The notes under the pieces were generated by a model. That model was not told the origin of the DNA. It saw only the letters and a program-made list of their open reading frames with translations, and did no database searches. This document shows positions 11,666-20,548 of a DNA stretch of 33,230 nt, in pieces; the first letter of the stretch is position 1, and each line of letters starts with the position of its first letter. The stretch comes from Lingula anatina (lineage: Eukaryota > Brachiopoda > Lingulata > Lingulida > Lingulidae): assembly GCF_001039355.2 (NCBI RefSeq), contig NW_019775546.1, forward strand, positions 185,971 through 219,200, in the 5' to 3' direction. The position numbers were made by a program, and so were the translations under genes.

Positions 11666-11839
11666 CAGGGTGGATTTATGCCATCTTCTGGGTTTTCCGG
11701 AAGACGGTCAGATTTCCAAGTTTACATTGAAGAGTATCAATTTTTTTTCTGTTGGAAGGCGGTCAAAAATGGAGGATGGATCGAGAAGATACATCTTATT
11801 CGGAAGACTTTCAGAAAATATCCCTGGATCCGCCCCCTG
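11666..11839 (+). mobile_element. CAGGGGCGGAT-family MITE, copy 3
   Basis: A 174-bp diverged copy starting CAGGGTGGATTTATG and ending GGATCCGCCCCCTG, in the same orientation as the others. It ends about 115 bp before the TATA box of the Death/CARD gene, so it lies in that gene's proximal upstream region. Confidence 0.75.
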
Positions 11840-11955
11840 AATGGTAACGCCTTCCTATCTTAGTTAAAGTCTAGCAAAGTCCGGTCCATGATGTTGATCA
11901 CGTTGCTCAAATGGTTGGTTTTAGAGTTGGGGGATTTTTTTCCTCACTGCACCGG

Positions 11956-11963
11956 TATATAAG
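11956..11963 (+). promoter_or_regulatory. TATA box of the Death/CARD gene
   Basis: TATATAAG, 93 bp before the start codon of the first coding exon, inside a GC-richer context (CCGGTATATAAGCGGC). An initiator-like CCATTTC follows at about 11978. Position and match fit a core promoter; the transcription start itself is inferred. Confidence 0.5.
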
Positions 11964-12048
11964 CGGCTATGCAATTTACCATTTCCATTGCTGTAAAAAC
12001 ACATTATCGAATTGCCAAAGACTGAGACCTGGTTGACAATCGCAAGAA

Positions 12049-12256
12049 ATGTCGGATGAGAACCTGCGTGTTAGAGTTTTGATTGGACCTGAATGTGATG
12101 CACTACCTGCCTCTTTTGAAAAGTGGAAAGAGCAGAAACATTTGCCTGTCCAATTTTGTTTCGAGCGTGAGCATATCCCAGGAGAAAAATATGATATAGT
12201 GGTGTACATGTATGACAGAAAGGCCGAACCTTTCGGTAATTTGAGCCCAAGGGCAG
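12049..12256 (+). CDS. Death/CARD gene exon 1 (start exon)
   Basis: ATG in context AGAAATGTC, 69 codons plus one base, then AG|GTACGT. The frame ends in phase 1, exactly what the next acceptor requires: the joined codon GAT continues as DFDIMVVGG and prolongs the hydrophobic strand pattern. An alternative shorter protein could begin at Met74 in exon 2 (ATAATGG). Confidence 0.7.
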
Positions 12257-15200
12257 GTACGTAAATATTCCTTATTCCAACATGCTGTCAGGAACAAAAG
12301 TATAGATAAAAAGTGTAACTAGTACTTTTAAAACTTTCCTACATGATGCAGTATTAATTCAATCAGCGGAAGCCAATGTTGAATAAGTATCTTTAGATAA
12401 TACTTCTCACATTGAAGTTCAAATTTTAATGTCCTTTGTTTCAAGCTAGTAATCTGTTAGAGCTTAATTACATGGAATATTGGGGTGCCCAACATGAGGG
12501 GGTGGACTTGTGTCTGAATTAACAAATCAGTTTTTAAGTTATGTGATGGACAGGTTAATTGATTAAGTTTAGTATAAAAATCTGTCAACTAAAATCTAGG
12601 AGGGGGCAGGAAAGAAGAGGGAGAGAGGAGAGGAGATAGAGAGAGAGAAGGGGAGAGAGGCTTGTACCGTGTAACTGTTAGTGTAGTAAAATATATTCTG
12701 TTGAAGTTACAACATGGAGTCGTTTCATTCTTTTCTGTGTGCTGAATTTAAAACATGGGACCTGGGAATTCCTGAAGCAGTATTACAGATAGCGTTATCC
12801 AAAGATGTGAGCCTATGGTGCCCAAACCCATAGGGTTTTATTATAAAAAGTTAATTTTATGTTATGTGGGGCCCGGGAAAAGTTAAGGGAGGTTCCCAAC
12901 AATGCGCTGCTTAATATACTTTGATTAATCTTTGAGTATCATGATTTGCCTTTGACATTATAAGTGTTTAAAGATGGATCATAATTGCAAGTTTATGTTA
13001 CTTATATGACTTGCGGATCATTCTGCGTAATTGATACACTAGTCCCTCATCTGCGGTGGTCTATCGTTTCATTGCCAGGCGAATCATAGGGCCAGGCGAT
13101 TTTCACGGTGCATGAAGATAAACAGTTAAAGAATAGCCACCATAAATTCGGCAAACGAAAGATGTGCCAACATTTAGATAATCACGATAGTATTATGTCG
13201 AAATATCAAAATGAATAGCCCTGCCATTCGACCCTTTAAACCAATCAAAGCAACGGAAAGGGGGTCACGTGACCACTTGACCTACATCTGATCGATGTGA
13301 ACAATGAATTCCCACGCGAATCTTGCAGATTTTATAGAGGATTCCCACGCGTAGTTTCAATAAAAAAATACGTCCAAGGTTTTTAAAATCGATGTTAATA
13401 TTAAGAGAAAGGTTAAAGAAGTTGAAGCAATATGTGTATTTACGTAATTTGCTTAACGATGACATGAATTCATGGCAAAAATATATGCTGCACAGCCCGT
13501 GTGTACCGTACCACTTTTACCACAACCTTACTAGGTCACACTACTATACTATAATGTGAACCTACGATCACCTATATGTTCTGTATAGTAAGATTGAATG
13601 CACTTAAATTCTCAGATGTGTCAAAATACAAATAATAACTTGAAATTAGTTGAACGCATATTTCATATAGATGAATTTAAATATAATATAAATCCATGAA
13701 TAGGGTTTTACAAACCTTGATCTTAGAGGCTGTCTAGCTGTTTATGTAGCTGCACTGTGCTCAAGAAATTATTTCAAAAATAATTGCACAACATTGTAGA
13801 ATTATAAAAGTTTTTATATTCAAGTATTTCTTTAATTGCAGAGGTTTTATTTAAAAGAAGTCTTTTTATTGTAATTAATTGCGCAATTGTCCAATAACAA
13901 CAGCACATTAAAAGAAATTTCAGCCCACACTCAGCAAGGCCTTTATGTTTTTAAAGACCTTAAACTTGCAAGGTTATTACCTTTACAATAAGTTACTGTG
14001 TCAAACACCCCCTTTTAGATAAAAAAATGTTCTTGTGCCCCTCAGCAAAATATAACATTTAAATACTGGTAATAATTATAATAAATCCATTGTATACAAT
14101 ATATACAAATATAATACATTTTTTCCAACTTCATTATTTTTACCTGTGAAAATGTAACTTTCTGTGTTATTTTTGAATAGTATTTACAAATAAGAGATTC
14201 AGTGTCATCATCATCTTCTGATCCACTGGCAACTCTTTTCCTTTCAGTTTTGTTTGGGCAATTTTTAAAACCACAGACATCAGTGCATGACCATTTCTGC
14301 ACATGGCATGAATACCTTTGGAATCACATTAAGAGGCTTAATTTACACTTGCAACTAATGGATAGCAATACACTTTCAGAAGCTGGGTTATCCACTTTAT
14401 TTCAATATCATTGTTCTTGAGTTTCCATGTCTATTGGGGTGTGGTGCTTCAATCCACTGCTTAGCAGCAGGTCTGTGAATTTTTGTTTGATAATTTGATC
14501 CTTTAATATGCAAATTCAGAGCATCTCGGGTAGGAGGCATACTCTGCTCAGTGTTGGTTGACAATCAAAATGATTTACCTGGCCTCTTTGCCACCACTAG
14601 CTTCCTTTTGGCTATAAAGATCAGAAAAAATCATCCCAGCATTCTCTATATTATTTCTGCAACTTCGAAGACTGTTCCAGGACAGGAGAAACATCTAAAA
14701 AGTATGAAGGCACTATTGTCATAATAAATGTATATATCAAAAGCTTTCTCTTTCCTTTCCCAAAAAAGGCACTGCATGGCAGATTATAAGTTAGAAGCAC
14801 TGGCCGTTTTGATATGCCAAGCCCTGACACTAATCTCAACCTCTTAAGAGATGGACCATATATTCTGGGTAGAGTCATATAACTACTGGTTGATGGTTCT
14901 GTAAAAGAAGCAAAATGGAATTTTATTTTTTTTTACCTCAAAAACAAGTACATTAATATGACAGATACTGACTACTATAGAAAAAACTTCAGCCAAGTGG
15001 GTATTACAATGATATATAAAAATTGTAATGTGCTCAAAATTCAGTCATAAAAATATTTGCCTTGTACAAATAAAAAGACAGCATTGAATACTTGTTTCAA
15101 CGTAAACACTCGATCATAGGGCGTATTCCCATAGATTTTAGATCAATCTATACCCGTGGGGAGTCTCACTAGATTACTGTCAGATAATCCGGCTTAAATG

Positions 15201-18200
15201 TCCGTCCATCCTACTACAAGCTGTAAGGGGGTAATTAACTTTCGTGCCCGCTCGGCTGACAGCTACATGTATTTAACGTGAACCCACAGGGAGTTAGGTC
15301 GATCTAGTTTGGATCGATCTAATCTCTGGGAATGGGGTCATAGATTTACCCTGTTACACCAACGATTTAGCAAATACAGGCTGGTCCACTTAAGATATAG
15401 CAAGTGAGCATATCACATAATTGACACCAACTGATATGAACAGCTTATTAATAGGCCCTATATCCTCATGATTTTAGGAATGGGTATGTTCTTATTATGA
15501 GGAAATCAGCTATAAAAAAAGAGTAAGCAAATGAGAACCACTGTTTAAGGGACCATTCCTACAGGTATTTGGATTGATCTATCTCCCTGGGAAGTCTCAC
15601 TAAATTGCTATCAGTTTAACTGGCTTAAATGTCTGCCACACCTAGTAATGCTACTAGGGGTAATTATCTTTATCCTAGCTGATTCAGTAGGCGTGACAGA
15701 CATCTAAGCTGGGAAGGGAAGTTACAAGAAATAATTCCTAACAGTCCTAATTATGTTCATCACATCGCAGCGTGTTTTGTAAAAAGCTAGCCAACCTATT
15801 CTGGCTCAAGAAATATTCCCTGAAGTGCATTCTCAATAAAGTTGGGCTTAGCTTATACATCTTTATATAAGAGATCTTCCAAGGAAATGGGGTAGCTTAC
15901 TAAGCTGATTACATGCCATGTAAATCCTTTTCATGATGCCCATCTTATCAGGCCCAAATTATTTATAACAACTCCTTTGAAAATGAATATTCACTGATGG
16001 GTGCACATGTGCAGCAATGTATAGTTGGGAAAGACCCATGCACTCTATAAATAATAATAAATATTCTACTATAACATTTGAGCTATGGTCACTTAAAATC
16101 TCATAATAACATTTGCTTAGCCTTAATTTATTTTGTGTAAATTTAATGCTAATATATCAATTAACCAATAATGAGATATTACTTGAGAATTTTTTTTATG
16201 TTTAAAATAATACCAAATACAGTGGTTCAAACCTACACAATTGATGCTGGTCCTTTCACAGAAGTTGCATGTCAGGCAACTTTTTATTATCAGGTACAGT
16301 GACCGTGATAAGATTGATCATACATTTGAGGTGGGTTTTTAATGGAAACCTTGTGATCTTCATTAATCAAGTAAATTTTAATCAATCAGTTGTGAAAAAC
16401 TCAGGTAGACAACAAGTTCGATTGACTGTGATCAGGTTGGTCAAAACCACCTTTAAGAGTGATAAAATCCAGAATTAAAATAATACACTAACAAATGGAA
16501 GTCCACCTTTAATTTAACATTTCTTTAGTAAATGTTACTAAATCAATCTACACGCCTTTTCTTTCAACATTAAAAATCTTTAAAAGTATCACCCTCAGAT
16601 GTATTTTACGAATCATGGGTAATGAAATATAACTATATCTCATTTGCGACACCTGTAAGTATTATAATATGTGCCTTGGTCTAAGACATGATCTACACAT
16701 GCCATACAAACAAACTGGTCAATTAACTTGGTCTAAGACATCCCCTATATAATTTCACATGCCTTACAAACAAAATGGCAGCTTGGCCAATAAACTTGGT
16801 CGATTAACTTGCCCATTATGCTGTTAACAATGCAAAAACACCATTAAAACTGGGCCTAGCCAGGCCCTAATTAAGATGGAGTCTTGGCTTTTTAGGCATA
16901 GGACCAGATTTAGTCTGGGCCTGTGACATGTACATGTAACATCAGCCATGTACAGGTACAATGTACACATCACACGATCGGGGCTCACTTAAAAACACAT
17001 TGCAATATGTTGACTTCATTTCTTCAGCAGGACTGCCTTATTTCTCAGCTTTCTCATACTTCTTTGCTGCCTGAGATGACGTCCCTTGTTTATTATCATC
17101 CTACAGAATGAAAAGTCGGTGGTATCGTGGGCTCCAAGTTGTCTAAATCTGCACAAATCGACTAGACAGTAGCGACTTCTCTGCCTCCAAATTTCAGTGA
17201 TATTTTAGCTGCAATTCTAAGATTTTCTCAACGAATACGTGTGATGTTATCTACAATGCGTCTAAGTAACCTTCCACTACGTGTATATAACAAGAAAGTT
17301 ATGAAATAGGCGAAGATTCCACGTCTCCCTCCTCCGGATCTCCATTAGAGTCGGCCATGCTGCTTTGTTTACATTGCAACACCTGGTGAGAAGGTCACGT
17401 TACCCCCTAACGTATGTGTGTATAGAACAAAAATCCACATGTGATTTCTATCATGGTCTATTATTATGAATAAAAATAGTTCATTTAATGTTGCATGTTT
17501 TCCTTTTATGATATTCAGTGACAAGCAAACTAAAATCACGCAAAAGAAGATAATCATGTTTTTTACAATGTCATGTTTGTAAGAAAAGAATTAAGGAACA
17601 AAACCAGTGCTGATCGAATTTTTAAAGCAAGTAAAACGCATCCGCAGCTGTTTTACTTTTTGAAAGTAACGTTAGTTAATCTCTGATATCCATTTATATT
17701 TTGTTTGCTTCAGATTTCGATATAATGGTAGTAGGCGGGTCTGACGATGCACGTATCTCAAAAACGAGACATGTCGCAATAGATTCTCTCTCCGATGTTA
17801 ACATACACTGGGCGCTAGATCGCTGGTCTGTTTACAAACAAACAGCGATTAACTCTCGTTCACTTGATAAGTTGAGTCGCGAACTTGATAAGGCAAAAGC
17901 CGAGAATGAAGAGAAGACAAATGAAAACACTCAGTTGAAAATACAAATACAAACTATGAGCGAAAAACTACAAGAACTTGAAGAGAATATAAGAAAAACT
18001 GGTGAATACCTGCTTTCCATGGTGAACGGGGAGGAAACAAAACATTTGCCAGCACAATCCCAACTTTCAGAAAATAGAGAAGAAAGCAACTTAAAAGTAA
18101 GCAACTTGGAGGCGCAAATAGAGGAATGTCGCAAACTTCGTTGCACGTACGAGGCTGGTATTAACTCCCTCATCGCAAGAGAGCAACAACTGAAAGACTT

Positions 18201-20517
18201 GGAAACAGAAAGGAGGAAACACAACGAAGAGGTTAGTATTGCTTTCTTGGTGAAATGGGAATTAGACTAAAATTGACTTAGAGACTTGAGCTGAGACTAG
18301 CATCCCTCCTCCTGCCCTAGATTTTATACATTGCTTAATCAAATAATCACAAATATTTATATTTATACCTGGTTGTTTTCTCTTGGGGACGATTTACCGG
18401 TGCTATTGTCATCCATTTATATTGGTTTCATAAACATGAACCTAAAGGCCTTAAAATTCATAGTGAGGCAGCATGAATAGTAACATTAGTACATGTATGT
18501 TTTCAACAATTATGGGTTTCTCTCAGATTGAAATTTGTAAAAATTCCATTTTCTTTACGACATGTTTGTGCACGACAGGTACATGTAAAAAGAAACGATG
18601 AGGCTGGTGGCATGTACATGTGTACTAGCTTGCGTGTGCATGCTTGTTTGCGTCATATGCACATTCCCTACGCCACACACCTAAAATTAAAAAGGATCGC
18701 AAAAAAAAAAAAAAGGAAAATGATTTACAACAATTTGTCATTTTAGAGCACTGAGCAATTAAAACAAGAACTTATTTCCGCTGTTGATAACGCGGTAGAT
18801 AAACTCTTCGAAAAGCTGAAACTTTCTGTTGGAACTACAGATGCTCAGACGTCATATCCATATTCGGGGAGAAAAAAGAAATCTCCTTTGGAAGAAAACC
18901 GCGAGTTAAAGAAGCTCTGTGGTTTCTTGGCAAAAAGGCTGGGTAAGTTTGTTAGGAATGAAATTTGCTATAAATGTTCAAAATCATATGCAAGGCGTCG
19001 TACAAGTAAACGAACACATTGACAACATATTTTGCTCCTGTGTCAATATAAACAGTAGGCAATCCCTCACGTATCTTTATTGTGAAAAATGCAGCTGTGT
19101 TGCTGTCTTGTTACAGGTGATTCCTGGCGTGCACTGGGCAGAGTCCTTGACGTAAGCACCACATCCCTTGACGACATAGGGGAATCTTATGATCAGTTTG
19201 GAAAAGCAGAACTCGTATGGGCAGTCCTAGAGAAGTGGGCCGAAAAGGGAAATCCGACAAAAGAGGAATTGTTGCAATCAGTCAAGGCGCTTGACCAGGA
19301 AAATATTTTGGGTAGGTCCCCATGTATTTTAGTCATAATATATTCACACACACTTACATGCATTGTTTTTGTAGTTCCTTCTTAATTTTAATGTGTCTTT
19401 ATAGCCTACTTTACTATTTTCGCTCCCCCCTTCTCTGTCCTAACGCACGCACTCCCCCAAAATACTAAAGAAATACCATAACAATCCTTATTTTCATACA
19501 AATCTGAGACATGGAATTATTTATTTATTCACCAGTCCCATGTCCCGAAAACTTGGGCGTTTTATACGTTTTTTTCAGTTGCTCTAGATGCATATTTAAC
19601 TAAATTTATTGATTTAAGTCATGTAAACGAAGTTAAAATTGTAGACAGGGATATCCTCGAACCAAAAATCACACGTATTTAAGTCACCCACAGTGCATTT
19701 TAGCAGAAACAAGAACATAAATAATAATGTTGAAAACTTTGGGATGCTTTGGTGTAACGTATATCGTTTATCTCACCAACGAATTTATCTCTGCCATGTA
19801 AAATACACGACAAAGACTTGGGATTCACCCGCAACCGTGTTTTTTCGTGATTAAAATCCCATAGACAATTACTTTCCTTTTTGTGTTGTGTAGGTGCTCC
19901 CATGTCAGATGGACAACGTGATGTTCTTCAGAAAAACTTCCTATATATACTACAAGAGTTAATGGATATTCAACTGATATTGCCTTACCTAAAAGTTGAC
20001 GGTATTCTTTCTGAGTCCCAGATTGAGGTAATCTATCGAGGTCGTGGCCGGTACGGAAAGGGTGATAAGTTTCTGACAATGTTACCTCACTTGGGAAGCA
20101 AAGCGTTTGAGGGTTTTGTCAGCGCGTTGGAAAGAAGTGGACAGCAGCACATTGCTGAGAAATTAAGAGGCAAGTAATATAGTTATAAGAAATCCTCATT
20201 TCTCTTTCATTTTTGTCTGATTTTCTAATGTTTGGTTTAAATCTAATTTCTTAAATTATAAAACGACCTTGAAACAGTCCATAAAATCCAATAATATTTA
20301 CGATCTCCGAATTCTGGCACTTGTGTGCCTCGATCGTCAATACCCAGTCCAGTTACACTGATGAATGTATAACCATTGTCTGTTTTTTTAATTTAGAAGA
20401 CATCAAAGCTCGCTCTTCATCAGGCAATATCGGTAAAAGGGGCGACAGTGTGTCCTACGAATTATCTGAAGAGACGGCGTTCAAAGGTATGGTTCTAACC
20501 TATTACATACTGTGTAT

Positions 20518-20548
<31 letters not shown>

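Larger units (their letters stand above)
12257..17713 (+). other. Death/CARD gene intron 1
   Basis: A 5,457-bp intron (GTACGT...TTCAG). It holds a GA-rich microsatellite (12601-12660), an antisense decayed Cys-rich reading frame (14190-14560), two related MITE-like segments (15120-15337, 15545-15720), a two-copy tandem repeat near 16675-16790 and a TACATGTA-rich patch near 16925. No further coding exon was identified in it. Confidence 0.6.

Noticed and set aside
17290-17358. Minus-strand ATG in a strong context (GCAGCATGGCC) followed by a 19-codon acidic frame starting MADSNGDPEEGD, and a further short frame (DDNKQGTSSQAAKK) after CATTCTGTAG at about 17107.
   Set aside because: It looks like a possible divergent start exon, but the first frame ends within 20 codons, no good donor is visible before the stop, and no family is recognised. 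Too little to call a gene.
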